64,000 nt of DNA from Kitasatospora terrestris (GCF_039542905.1 NZ_BAABIS010000001.1:4650001-4714000), one strand, 5' to 3'; positions 23,330 through 32,404 are shown, counted from the first letter of the stretch. Notes: generated from the letters alone by a model not told the origin. Translations and numbers: made by a program.

Positions 23330-24331
23330 TCAGCGGTTGCTGCGGTACTCGGGGAGGCTGGTCACCGGGGGGCGTTCGGTGGCGCCGACGGGGTGGGTGT
23401 GCGGGGCGAAGCCGGCCGGGGTGCGGGTGAACTGGGTGAGCTGCGGGCGGACCAGGTCGGTGGAGGCCTTGAGGCGGTGGGTGCGGTCGAGCCGCTCCAG
23501 CGCGGTGCGGTAGATGGTGGCGGCCATCCGGCCGAGCGCCTGGCCGTCCTGGTGGCGGTGGTGCCGGACGCCCACGTCGACCTGGGCGAGGGCGTCCAGG
23601 CCGACCTCGTCGAGGGCGTCGACCAGCAGGCCGAGCTCGACGCCGTAGCCGGTGGGGAAGGGCAGCCGCTCCAGGAGCGAGCGGCGGGCCGCGTACTCGC
23701 CGCCGAGGGGCTGGACGAAGCCGGCCAGCTGCGGCCAGTGCAGGTTGAGCAGCGGCCGGGCGACCAGCTCGGTGACCCGTCCGCCGCCCGCCGGGACGAC
23801 CGCGCCGTCCGTCTCCAGCGGCCGGTCGTACATGGCCTTGACCAGCTGGATCGCCGGATCGGTGAGCAGCGGCCCGACGATCCCGGGGACCAGGGCGGGG
23901 TCGAACTCGCGCAGGTCGGCGTCGACGAAGCAGACGATCTCGCCGGAGGTGACCAGCAGGGAGCGCCAGAGCACCTCGCCCTTGCCGGTCTCGGCGGGGA
24001 TCCGGGGGAGTATCGCGTCCCGGTGGACGACGCGGGCGCCGGCCGCGGCGGCGGTCTCGGCGGTGCGGTCCACCGAACCGGAGTCGACCACCACCAGTTC
24101 GTCCACCAGTGGCGCCTTCTCCATCAGCTCGGTGCGGATCGCGGAGACGATCTCGCCGACCGTGGGCTCCTCGTCGAGGGCGGGCAGCACCACGCTGACG
24201 GTGCCGGCCGCCCCGGCGGCGCGCTTGGCGGCGAGCAGCTGCTCCAGCGGCCGGTCGGCGGCCGTCCAGGAGCGGCGGCGCAGCCAGTCGGCCACCTCCG
24301 GGAGGACCCCCAGGTCATGCTCGGCGGGCAA
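23330..24331 (-). CDS. gpgS: Glucosyl-3-phosphoglycerate synthase
   Basis: GT-A fold glycosyltransferase of 333 residues that transfers glucose from NDP-glucose to 3-phosphoglycerate, the first step to glucosylglycerate and, in mycobacteria, methylglucose lipopolysaccharide. Visible: VSVVLPALDEEPTVGEIV (about residues 44-61), ELVVVDSGSVDRTAE, the metal-binding VCFVDADLREF (about 133-143), GRVTELVARPLL, GEYAARRSLLERLPFPTGYGVE and HHRHQDGQALGRMA. Length and motifs match mycobacterial GpgS. The matching phosphatase GpgP is not recognisable nearby; trehalose genes are adjacent. Confidence 0.9.
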   Translation of the reverse strand: MPAEHDLGVLPEVADWLRRRSWTAADRPLEQLLAAKRAAGAAGTVSVVLPALDEEPTVGEIVSAIRTELMEKAPLVDELVVVDSGSVDRTAETAAAAGARVVHRDAILPRIPAETGKGEVLWRSLLVTSGEIVCFVDADLREFDPALVPGIVGPLLTDPAIQLVKAMYDRPLETDGAVVPAGGGRVTELVARPLLNLHWPQLAGFVQPLGGEYAARRSLLERLPFPTGYGVELGLLVDALDEVGLDALAQVDVGVRHHRHQDGQALGRMAATIYRTALERLDRTHRLKASTDLVRPQLTQFTRTPAGFAPHTHPVGATERPPVTSLPEYRSNR

Positions 24332-24472
24332 GATCTCACTCCCTCGTCGGGTCTGTCTCGGGTGGCGGACGGTATGCGGTCGCCGTCCGGGCCTTCGGAT
24401 ACAGTCTTCGTACTGCGATCAGACCTTCGCACGCCGGGGTCGCCCGCAGCGCATGACCACAACTTCACAGAG

Positions 24473-24601
24473 CTCATCCAGAGGGACTGAGGGAACGGCC
24501 CGTTGACGTCCCGGCAACCCTCCCGCGCGGCTGTAGCAGGCCCCCGCGGGACAGGTGCCAATTCCGGCCTGTGGCACGACCTGTGCCACGGGGAAGATGA
24601 G
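24473..24601 (+). ncRNA. SAM-I (S-box) riboswitch upstream of threonine synthase
   Basis: The leader carries the conserved S-box elements: an AGAGGGACTGAGGGAACGGCC-like core (24480-24500), CCCGGCAACC (about 24510-24519), a P3 hairpin CCCGCG/CGCGGG, GGTGCCAATTCC (24554-24565) and a P4 hairpin GTGGCAC/GTGCCAC. P1 is closed by CTCATC (24473-24478) pairing perfectly with GATGAG (24596-24601). The gene's purine-rich ribosome-binding region (GGAGAGAGG) follows P1 directly, and no terminator separates it from the ATG, so control of translation initiation is likely. S-adenosylmethionine would switch thrC expression. Confidence 0.88.
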
Positions 24602-24620
24602 GAGAGAGGCCTCCGCCATC

Positions 24621-25904
24621 ATGGCTACCGCTACCCCCGCACCCTCGGCGACCGTCGACCTCGGCCCCGCCGCCGCGCTGTCCTGTCGCGAGTGCGGCAC
24701 CCGCTTCCCGCTCGGCCCGAGCTTCGCGTGCCTGGAGTGCTTCGGCCCGCTGGAGATCGCCTACGACTACGGCTCGTACGAGGCCGAGGAGCTCCGCAAG
24801 CGGATCGAGGCCGGTCCGACCAGCATCTGGCGGTACGCGCCGCTGCTGCCCGTCCCGGCCGACGTCGCCGAGAAGCCGAACCTGAACCCGGGCTGGACCC
24901 CGCTGGTCAAGGCCGACAACCTGGGCCGCGAGCTGGGCTTCACCGCGCAGCTGCACATCAAGGACGACTCGGGCAACCCGACCCACTCCTTCAAGGACCG
25001 GGTGGTGGCCTGCGCGATCGAGGCCGCCCGCGCCTTCGACTTCACCACCCTCTCCTGCTCCTCGACCGGCAACCTGGCCGGCGCGGTGGGCGCGGCCGCC
25101 GCCCGGGCCGGCTTCAAGTCCTGCGTGTTCATCCCGCACGACCTGGAGCAGGGCAAGGTCGTGATGGCCGGTGTCTACGGCGGCGAGCTGGTCGGCATCG
25201 ACGGCAACTACGACGACGTGAACCGCTTCTGCTCCGAGCTGATCGGCGACCCGGCCGGCGAGGGCTGGGGCTTCGTCAACGTCAACCTCCGCCCGTACTA
25301 CGGCGAGGGCTCCAAGACCCTGGCGTTCGAGATCTGCGAGCAGCTCGGCTGGCGGCTGCCGGAGCAGATCGTCATCCCGATCGCCTCGGGCTCCCAGCTC
25401 ACCAAGATCGACAAGGGTCTGCAGGAGCTGATCAAGCTCGGCCTGGTCGAGGACCGGCCGTACAAGATCTTCGGTGCCCAGGCCGAGGGCTGCTCCCCGG
25501 TCTCCGCCGCCTTCAAGGCCGGCCACGACGTGATCCGCCCGGTCAAGCCGGCCACCATCGCCAAGTCGCTGGCGATCGGTAACCCGGCCGACGGCCCGTA
25601 CGTGCTGGACATCGCCCGCCGCACCGGCGGCGCCGTCGAGGACGTCACCGACGCCCAGGTGGTCGAGGCGATCAAGCTGCTGGCCCGCACCGAGGGCATC
25701 TTCGCCGAGACCGCGGGCGGCGTGACCGTCGGCGTGCTCAAGAAGCTGGTCGAGACGGGTCAGCTGGACCCGTCGAAGGAGACCGTCGCGATCAACACCG
25801 GCGACGGCCTGAAGACCCTGGACGCCGTCTCCGACGCCGGGATGACCGCCGTCATCAAGCCGTCGCTGGAGTCCTTCCGCGCCGCCGGCCTCGCCACCGC
25901 CTGA
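24621..25904 (+). CDS. thrC: Threonine synthase
   Basis: PLP enzyme of 427 residues that converts O-phosphohomoserine to threonine. An N-terminal zinc-ribbon-like segment (CRECGTRF, then CLECFGPLE, about residues 21-40) precedes the fold-type II core. The PLP lysine lies in NPTHSFKDR (Lys about 125), the Ser/Thr phosphate loop in SSTGNLAGAVGAAAARAG, and the substrate/PLP region IASGSQLTK. ATG 24621 is supported by the family N-terminus and GGAGAGAGG upstream. The SAM-I riboswitch just before it implies control by methionine status. The MoaD-like gene follows 53 bp later. Confidence 0.96.
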   Translation: MATATPAPSATVDLGPAAALSCRECGTRFPLGPSFACLECFGPLEIAYDYGSYEAEELRKRIEAGPTSIWRYAPLLPVPADVAEKPNLNPGWTPLVKADNLGRELGFTAQLHIKDDSGNPTHSFKDRVVACAIEAARAFDFTTLSCSSTGNLAGAVGAAAARAGFKSCVFIPHDLEQGKVVMAGVYGGELVGIDGNYDDVNRFCSELIGDPAGEGWGFVNVNLRPYYGEGSKTLAFEICEQLGWRLPEQIVIPIASGSQLTKIDKGLQELIKLGLVEDRPYKIFGAQAEGCSPVSAAFKAGHDVIRPVKPATIAKSLAIGNPADGPYVLDIARRTGGAVEDVTDAQVVEAIKLLARTEGIFAETAGGVTVGVLKKLVETGQLDPSKETVAINTGDGLKTLDAVSDAGMTAVIKPSLESFRAAGLATA

Positions 25905-25957
25905 ACCGCCCCCGCGCAGCCCCTCGCCGCCCCCCGCTCGACCCAAGGAGTGCCCGC

Positions 25958-26236
25958 ATGAGCGCCACCGTCCGCATCCCGACCATCCTGCGCACCTACA
26001 CCGGCGGCGCCGCCGAGGTCACCGCCGAGGGCGACACCCTGGCCGCCGTGATCGCGGACCTGGAGGCCAACCACACCGGCATCTCCGCCCGCATCCTGGA
26101 CGACGCCGGCGCGCTGCGCCGCTTCGTCAACGTCTACGTCAACGACGACGACGTGCGCTTCGCCGAGGGCCTGGCGACCGAGATCAAGGACGGCGCGTCC
26201 GTCTCGATCATCCCCGCGGTGGCCGGCGGCTGCTGA
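25958..26236 (+). CDS. MoaD/ThiS-family sulfur carrier-like protein ending Gly-Gly-Cys
   Basis: 92-residue ubiquitin-fold protein with AAGGAG 7 nt before ATG 25958. Beta-grasp elements are visible: TVRIPTILRTYTGG, TLAAVIADLEANHTGISARILD, FVNVYVNDDDVRF, and the end VSIIPAVAGGC. Mature MoaD/ThiS/CysO proteins carry sulfur as a thiocarboxylate on a terminal Gly-Gly; here a Cys follows, so removal by a protease would be needed before activation. It follows thrC directly, probably in one operon. CysO-like cysteine synthesis is possible; molybdopterin synthesis is less likely because no moa genes lie near. Confidence 0.88.
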   Translation: MSATVRIPTILRTYTGGAAEVTAEGDTLAAVIADLEANHTGISARILDDAGALRRFVNVYVNDDDVRFAEGLATEIKDGASVSIIPAVAGGC

Positions 26237-26263
26237 GCCGCCGTCACCCGCCCATTAGCGCCT

Positions 26264-26316
26264 GAGAGCCGCCGTCGGGGCCGGAACCTGGATTTCCGGT
26301 CCGGACGGCGGCTCTC
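26264..26316 (+). terminator. Terminator after thrC-moaD operon
   Basis: GAGAGCCGCCGTC (26264-26276) and GACGGCGGCTCTC (26304-26316), perfect 13-bp arms, with an inner CCGGAA/TTCCGG stem-loop. It lies 28 bp after the MoaD-like stop. Confidence 0.85.
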
Positions 26317-26728
26317 GGCATTGCCCGTGGGAATTCCCGCACGTCGGGAGGTATAGAGTGCGAACGCCCGCACTCCGTGCGGCCCGCCGCGGGTCGGGTA
26401 CGCAGGGCCTGTCCGGCCGCTGAGACGGACCTGGGACAGTGCGACCCCGATCCTGTCAGGTCGTCGTCAGGATTCTCCGAGGGATATGCGGTGATCGGTC
26501 CGTTATGTCCCCTGTGAATTGCCGTGGATGCGGCTTTCATCCCGTCATATCCCTTGTCGGGGACGGTGATTTCCCGGAAGTTGACCCTGTTGCAGAGGGC
26601 ACTTATCCGGATACATTCAGCCGCGACAAGGCTTGCCTCCGGGGGGGTTCCCCAGGCCGGCCTTCAAGACCTTGGGCCCGCGGCGTGCGGGTCCGTGAAG
26701 GGCCAGCACAGCACTAGGGGAGTTCGGA
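26317..26728 (+). promoter_or_regulatory. 412-bp leader/promoter region of the cold-shock gene
   Basis: No gene is supported here; the open frames have poor codon bias. A possible promoter is TTGACC (26581-26586) with TATCCG 17 bp later (26604-26609), which would leave a ~115-nt 5' untranslated leader. Long leaders that fold with temperature are typical of csp genes. It ends with AGGGGAGTTCGGA before the ATG. Confidence 0.4.
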
Positions 26729-26935
26729 ATGGCTCAGGGCACCGTCAAGTGGTTCAACGCCGAGAAGGGCTACGGCTTCATCGCGGTCGACGGTGGTGCG
26801 GACGTGTTCGTCCACTACAGCGCGATCCAGATGGACGGCTACCGCACCCTCGAAGAGGGCCAGCGGGTTGAGTTCGAGATCTCGCAGGGGCAGAAGGGTC
26901 CGCAGGCGGACATGGTCCGTTCGCCCGAGGCCTGA
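26729..26935 (+). CDS. Cold-shock protein (CspA/ScoF family)
   Basis: 68-residue single cold-shock domain protein, an RNA/single-stranded DNA chaperone. RNP-1 (KGYGFI, residues 14-19) and RNP-2 (DVFVHY, about 26-31) are intact within GTVKWFNAEKGYGFIAVDGGADVFVHYSAIQ. Length is normal. GGGGAG lies 7-12 nt before ATG 26729. It has its own strong terminator before groEL2, so it is expressed independently. Confidence 0.97.
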   Translation: MAQGTVKWFNAEKGYGFIAVDGGADVFVHYSAIQMDGYRTLEEGQRVEFEISQGQKGPQADMVRSPEA

Positions 26936-26953
26936 TCCCCGCAGCACCGGCAG

Positions 26954-26984
26954 CAGGCCCGCACGGATCCTCCGTGCGGGCCTG
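26954..26984 (+). terminator. Terminator after the cold-shock gene
   Basis: CAGGCCCGCACGGA (26954-26967) and TCCGTGCGGGCCTG (26971-26984), perfect 14-bp arms around TCC. It separates the cold-shock gene from the groEL2 promoter region. Confidence 0.9.
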
Positions 26985-27014
26985 TCGCCATGTCTGGGAC
27001 ATCTGCCGAACGGG

Positions 27015-27041
27015 CTTGCACTCGCCACCCCAGAGTGCTAA
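27015..27041. promoter_or_regulatory. CIRCE element 1 (HrcA operator)
   Basis: CTTGCACTC-N9-GAGTGCTAA, matching the HrcA operator TTAGCACTC-N9-GAGTGCTAA except for two bases at the left end. It is the upstream member of a pair before groEL2. Confidence 0.88.
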
Positions 27042-27050
27042 TCATTGGCG

Positions 27051-27077
27051 TTAGCACTCACAGTGTGAGAGTGATAA
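27051..27077. promoter_or_regulatory. CIRCE element 2 (HrcA operator)
   Basis: TTAGCACTC (27051-27059), nine bases, GAGTGATAA (27069-27077): one mismatch to the HrcA consensus. It begins 9 bp after the first CIRCE element, about 120 bp before the groEL2 start, and would overlap the promoter or transcript start. Confidence 0.92.
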
Positions 27078-27196
27078 GCGGACCGGGTCGGTGAGGTCCC
27101 GGGAGCGGTAGGGGACGAGACCCCCGCTCGCAGGGCCGTCCGTCGCGGGCACCCCTTGGTCCGAGCAGTCGACCGTGTCCCGGAGGACCACTTCTG

Positions 27197-28819
<1,623 letters not shown>

Positions 28820-28848
28820 TCCTCCGGGATCGGACGCTCCTGATCGCT

Positions 28849-28891
28849 CCGCGAGGGCGGTCTCCCCACCACGGGGAGGCCGCCCTCGCGG
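28849..28891. terminator. Terminator after groEL2
   Basis: CCGCGAGGGCGG (28849-28860) pairs with CCGCCCTCGCGG (28880-28891), extended by CTCCCC/GGGGAG, giving an 18-bp stem with one internal mismatch and a 5-nt loop. Confidence 0.9.
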
Positions 28892-28918
28892 CGTTCCGGG
28901 GTGCGGGAGAATGGGGGG

Positions 28919-29278
28919 ATGGCCAGCACCGAGATCGAAACCGCCCTGCACAGCGCCCGTGCGCTGATCCTCGCCGACCTGACCGCGCGGGACGTCGCGG
29001 ACGCGGCCGTGGTGTCGCTGGTCGAGGACGCCGTGACGCACCGGCGGTGGTGGGCGGAGCAGTGGCCGGAAGGCACCGAGTACGTGCTCGGGCTGGTGGC
29101 GCAGGACGTCCAGGACGCGCTGCTGGAGCAGTACGGGCGGTGGCCGCTGTGCGCGGCCTGCGCGGCGGAGGAGGACGACCCGCACGCACTGAGCGTGGAG
29201 CCGGAGCTGGGGCCCGACCCGCACTGGGTGTGCGGCAAGCGCGGCGTGGTGGTGGCGCCGGTCGGGGAGCTGGCGTGA
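28919..29278 (+). CDS. Hypothetical protein with CxxC motif
   Basis: 119-residue soluble protein if ATG 28919 is used. The N-terminal half is helical and acidic (TEIETALHSARALILADL, VVSLVEDAVTHRRWWAEQWPEG), and the C-terminal half has CAACAAEEDDPH followed by WVCGKRGVVVAPVG, giving three or four Cys that could bind zinc. I do not recognise a named family. Its stop overlaps the start of the DUF4031 gene by 4 bp (GTGA), so the two are coupled. Confidence 0.72.
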   Translation: MASTEIETALHSARALILADLTARDVADAAVVSLVEDAVTHRRWWAEQWPEGTEYVLGLVAQDVQDALLEQYGRWPLCAACAAEEDDPHALSVEPELGPDPHWVCGKRGVVVAPVGELA

Positions 29279-29544
29279 TCCTGATCGACCCGCCGAACTG
29301 GCCCGGGCACGGCAAGTGGTGGTCGCACCTGGTGAGCGACGTGTCGTACGAGGAACTGCACGCCTTCGCGGAGCGCCTGGGCGCGCCCGCGAAGGGCTTC
29401 GAGCGGGACCACTACGACATCCCGGCGGCGTGGTACGCGAAGGCGGTGGCGCTGGGCGCCGAGCCGGTGGGCAGCAAGGAGCTGGTCGCCCGGCTGACCG
29501 CCGCCGGGCTGCGGCGGCGGAAGGTCAGCCCTCCAGGGCGGTGA
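29275..29544 (+). CDS. DUF4031 domain protein
   Basis: 89-residue protein that is essentially one DUF4031 domain: ILIDPPNWPGHGKWWSHLVSDVSYEELHAFAERLG, then RDHYDIP and GSKELVARLTAAGLRRRK. GTG 29275 lies in a 4-bp overlap with the preceding gene. The 3' end overlaps the convergent HD-domain gene by 20 bp. Function is unknown; the family is widespread in actinobacteria and proteobacteria. Confidence 0.85.
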   Translation: MILIDPPNWPGHGKWWSHLVSDVSYEELHAFAERLGAPAKGFERDHYDIPAAWYAKAVALGAEPVGSKELVARLTAAGLRRRKVSPPGR

Positions 29545-30163
29545 GTTCGGCGGCCAGGTTGGCCCGGGCGGGGGCGTCGAAGCGGTCCCGGGCGGCGGGG
29601 GTGCGGTAGAGCGCGGGCAGGTCGAGGAGCTGGCGCAGGATCGCCGCCCGGCCGGTGCGGAAGGCCTCCTCGGGGACGAACGCGTACTCGGCGCGCACGG
29701 CGGCCGCGTACGCCGCGTAGCCCTCCGGCGGGCCGCCGAGGACGGCCAGGTCGGCGTCGCAGAGCACCTCGCCGTTGCGGTCGCCGGGCTCGGGGTGGTG
29801 GGTGACGGTGAGCCGGACCAGCCGGGCGACCTCCTCGACCAGGGCCTCGGCGAGCCCGGCCTCGCGCAGCGCGCGGACGGCGAGCTGGGCGCTGCGCTCC
29901 TCGTTCTCGGAGCGGTCCGGCTTGTAGACGGCGTCGTGGAACCAGGCGGCGAGCCGGACGGCGTCCGGGTCGTCGGCGTACCCGGCGAGCGCGTCCACGT
30001 GGTCCAGGACGGCCCGCAGGTGCTCGGTGGTGTGGTACCGGCGCTGCGGCTCGGCCCAGCGTTCCAGCAGGTCACGGGCGTAGGGGGCGGGGTCGACGGT
30101 GGCGCCGCAGCGCAGCAGCAGCTCGTTCCAACGGTCCGGCAGCGCAGAAGTCATGTCGAACAT
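29525..30163 (-). CDS. HD-domain metal-dependent phosphohydrolase family protein
   Basis: 212 residues (209 if the second Met is used). The HD superfamily signature is present: RRYHTTEHLRAVLDHV (about 43-58), the metal-binding HD pair in LAAWFHDAVYKPDRSENEERSA (about 77-98), TVTHHPEPGD and a late DADLAVLG Asp. It probably hydrolyses a nucleotide or small phosphate compound, but the substrate is unknown. It ends inside the DUF4031 gene on the opposite strand and is divergent from padR. Confidence 0.85.
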   Translation of the reverse strand: MFDMTSALPDRWNELLLRCGATVDPAPYARDLLERWAEPQRRYHTTEHLRAVLDHVDALAGYADDPDAVRLAAWFHDAVYKPDRSENEERSAQLAVRALREAGLAEALVEEVARLVRLTVTHHPEPGDRNGEVLCDADLAVLGGPPEGYAAYAAAVRAEYAFVPEEAFRTGRAAILRQLLDLPALYRTPAARDRFDAPARANLAAELTALEG

Positions 30164-30203
30164 TCTGGTGCGCCCCCTGGCGTCATATGTCGGTGACCGG
30201 TAT

Positions 30204-30216
30204 ATGTAGACGACAT
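30204..30216. promoter_or_regulatory. ATGT-N5-ACAT dyad overlapping the padR start
   Basis: ATGT (30204-30207) and ACAT (30213-30216) resemble the PadR-family operator pattern, and a second ATATGTC copy lies 20 bp upstream (about 30184-30191). The dyad overlaps the ATG of the PadR gene, consistent with autorepression. Short motif, so tentative. Confidence 0.4.
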
Positions 30217-30571
30217 GACTGATCGTTCGATGCAGGAGCCCACGCTGCTGCTGTTGACCGCGCTCGCGGACCGGCCCCGGCACGGCTACGCGCTGATCCA
30301 GGAGGTCGCCCAGATCTCCGGCGGCCGGGTCAAGCTCCGGACCGGCACGCTCTACGGGGCGCTCGACCGGCTGCTGCAGCAGCAGGTGATCGAGGTGGAG
30401 GGCGAAGACGTGGTCGACGGGCGGGCCAGGCGCACGTACGCGCTCACCGACGCCGGCCGCGAGGTGCTGGCGGCGGAGGCCGCCAGGCTGCGCTCGGTCG
30501 CGGCCGAGGCGGAACGACGACTCGCGGGCGGCCCGGCCGTCCGCCCGGCGGTGAAGGGGGCGTTCGCATGA
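30215..30571 (+). CDS. PadR-family transcriptional regulator
   Basis: 118-residue winged-helix regulator: LLLLTALADRPRHGYALIQEVAQISGGRVKLRTGTLYGALDRLLQQQVIE (about residues 11-60) is the PadR signature, followed by RRTYALTDAGREVL and a C-terminal dimerising helix. Its TGA overlaps the ATG of the next gene (ATGA), so it is coupled to a membrane protein, a common PadR arrangement in which the regulator controls the partner. The inducer is unknown. Confidence 0.93.
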   Translation: MTDRSMQEPTLLLLTALADRPRHGYALIQEVAQISGGRVKLRTGTLYGALDRLLQQQVIEVEGEDVVDGRARRTYALTDAGREVLAAEAARLRSVAAEAERRLAGGPAVRPAVKGAFA

Positions 30572-31536
30572 GCGGCTGGGGGGTGCGCGCGGCGCTGCGG
30601 CTGTATCCGGCCGCGTACCGCGGGGAGCGCGGGGCGGAACTCGTCGGGGTGCACGAGGAGGTCACCGCCGACGCCGGGCGGCTGGAGCGCCTGCGGGAGC
30701 TCGGCGACCTCGCCGGGTACGGGCTGCGGCTGCGCCTCGGCCTCGGCGCGGCCGGCCTGCCCGCCCGACTGCTCGCCGTCGCGGCGCCGCTGATCGCCGG
30801 CGCGCTGGCCGGACAGGCGCTGTTCACGGCCGAGGACGTGGTCGTCGCCGACCGTGCGTACCGGCGTTACGCGTTGTTCGGTGACGGCAGCCTGGCGATG
30901 CTGCTCGACCGGGCCGGCTCGCTGGTCCTCCTGCTGGCCGCCGTCGCGGCACTGTTCGGCGGCTGGGCGGTCGCCCGCGCGGCGGCCCTGGTCGGCATGG
31001 CGCTGGCCGTGGTCTCCGGGGCGGGCCTGTTCCTCGCCGAGGCCCATCGGGTCGGCGGCACCGAGGCGCTGCTCGGCGTGCTGGTCGACGGCGGGCCGCA
31101 GCTGCTGTGGGCGCTGATGCTGCTCGCCGCGCCGCGAGACCTGCTGCCGCCGGTGACCGGCCGGTCGGTGGCCGCGGTGTGCGCGGGCGCGCTGATGGCC
31201 GGCCCGGTGCTGTACGGCGCCTTCTACGGCCTGCTCGGCTGGGGCACGCTGTTCGCCGCGGACTGGATGATGCTGCTCGGCCCGGCGTTCGTCGCCATTG
31301 AGCTGGTCCTGCTGGTCGCGGCCGGGCCGGCGCTGCTGCGCGGACGGCTGCTGCCGGCGGCCGCGCTGGTGGCGACCGCGCCGATGATGCTGCCGGGAGT
31401 GCTGCCGCACGTGGTGCGCAGCGGGCTCGGCCCCGCCGGTGCGCTGGTGCTGCTGCTCATGGTGGCGGCGGGAGCGGTGCTGCTGGGGCGGTACTGGCAC
31501 CCGGTCGTGCCGCGGCGCGGGGCGCCCCGGGTCTGA
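30568..31536 (+). CDS. Integral membrane protein coupled to PadR regulator
   Basis: 322 residues. A short cytoplasmic start (RLYPAAYRGERGAELVGVHEEVTADAGRLERLRELGDLAGYGLRLR) resembles the N-terminus often seen in PadR-associated membrane proteins, followed by about eight hydrophobic segments up to residue ~310. No transporter motif is recognisable. The gene overlaps padR by 4 bp and is followed by a strong terminator. Confidence 0.85.
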   Translation: MSGWGVRAALRLYPAAYRGERGAELVGVHEEVTADAGRLERLRELGDLAGYGLRLRLGLGAAGLPARLLAVAAPLIAGALAGQALFTAEDVVVADRAYRRYALFGDGSLAMLLDRAGSLVLLLAAVAALFGGWAVARAAALVGMALAVVSGAGLFLAEAHRVGGTEALLGVLVDGGPQLLWALMLLAAPRDLLPPVTGRSVAAVCAGALMAGPVLYGAFYGLLGWGTLFAADWMMLLGPAFVAIELVLLVAAGPALLRGRLLPAAALVATAPMMLPGVLPHVVRSGLGPAGALVLLLMVAAGAVLLGRYWHPVVPRRGAPRV

Positions 31537-31542
31537 ACGGCA

Positions 31543-31581
31543 CCCGGCCCCGCCACTGTCGCCGCTGGTGGCGGGGCCGGG
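31543..31581. terminator. Terminator after the PadR/membrane-protein pair
   Basis: CCCGGCCCCGCCAC (31543-31556) and GTGGCGGGGCCGGG (31568-31581), perfect 14-bp arms with an 11-nt loop. Confidence 0.88.
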
Positions 31582-31647
31582 AGGGCCGCAGCTTTCGGGG
31601 GATCAGGGGGCTCGCCGAGCGGGCTCCGGATGTGGCAAGGTAGCGAT

Positions 31648-32334
31648 ATGTCTAGACCAATGTTCGAAGTCATCGCGCTGACCGTGCAGGACGCCCAGGC
31701 CGCCGAGACCGGCGGCGCCGATCGGCTCGAACTGGTCACCGACATGGCCGCCGACGGCCTCACCCCGTCCGTCGCCGACTTCGCCGCGATCCGCGCCGCC
31801 GTCGGCATCCCGCTGCGGGTCATGCTGCGGATCCGGGACGGCTTCACGCCCGGTGACCTGGACGAGCTGCTGGCCCGGACGGCCGCGCTGCGGGCCGAGG
31901 GCGCGGACGAGTTCGTCCTCGGCTTCCTCGACCCGGACGGGTCCGTCGACCTGGCGGCCACCACCGCCGTCGCCTCGGCGGTCGAGGGCTGCGCGTGGAC
32001 CTTCCACCGCGCGATCGACCACTCCGCGGACCGCGGCGACGTCCGCGCCGCCGTCGCGGAGCTGCCCGGCCTGGACACCTTCCTCACCTCCGGCGCCGCG
32101 GCGGGCGTGGACGCCGGGCAGGAGGTGCTGGCCGGCGAGCTCGCCAAGGCCGGCGACCCCGGCTACCGGCAGCGGATCCTGGTCGGCGGCGGCCTGCGGG
32201 CCGAGCACGTACCGGGCCTGCGGGCGGCCGGCTTCGACGCCTTCCACATCGGCGGCGCGGTCCGCGACGGCGGCTGGACGGGCGCGGTGTCGCCCGCGAA
32301 GGTCGCCGAATGGCGCACGCTCATCGGCGAGTAG
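31648..32334 (+). CDS. cutC: CutC family protein (copper homeostasis-associated TIM barrel)
   Basis: 228 residues starting at ATG 31648. Typical CutC features: FEVIALTVQDAQAAETGGADRLELVTDMAADGLTPS (N-terminal strand and helix), VMLRIRDGF, EFVLGFLDPDGSVD, WTFHRAIDH, FLTSGAAAGVDAG, ILVGGGLRAEH and FHIGGAVRDG. Historically linked to copper tolerance, but the exact activity is unresolved. It is a single-gene unit followed by a terminator shared with the convergent peptidase gene. Confidence 0.92.
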   Translation: MSRPMFEVIALTVQDAQAAETGGADRLELVTDMAADGLTPSVADFAAIRAAVGIPLRVMLRIRDGFTPGDLDELLARTAALRAEGADEFVLGFLDPDGSVDLAATTAVASAVEGCAWTFHRAIDHSADRGDVRAAVAELPGLDTFLTSGAAAGVDAGQEVLAGELAKAGDPGYRQRILVGGGLRAEHVPGLRAAGFDAFHIGGAVRDGGWTGAVSPAKVAEWRTLIGE

Positions 32335-32354
32335 CGCGATCAGGGGCTCGCAGT

Positions 32355-32380
32355 CCTCCCCCCGGCCTTCGGCCGGGAGG
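32355..32380. terminator. Terminator between convergent cutC and peptidase E-like gene
   Basis: CCCGGCC (32361-32367), loop TTC, GGCCGGG (32371-32377), with flanking CCT/AGG that can extend the stem. It lies between the two gene ends at 32334 and 32405. Confidence 0.7.
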
Positions 32381-32404
32381 CGCCCCCACGAGCCCCCGAA
32401 AGCG

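Noticed and set aside
26439..26717. A 92-codon ORF in the cold-shock leader
   Set aside because: Codon third positions lack the strong G+C bias of real genes here, there is no good ribosome-binding site, and csp leaders are normally untranslated.
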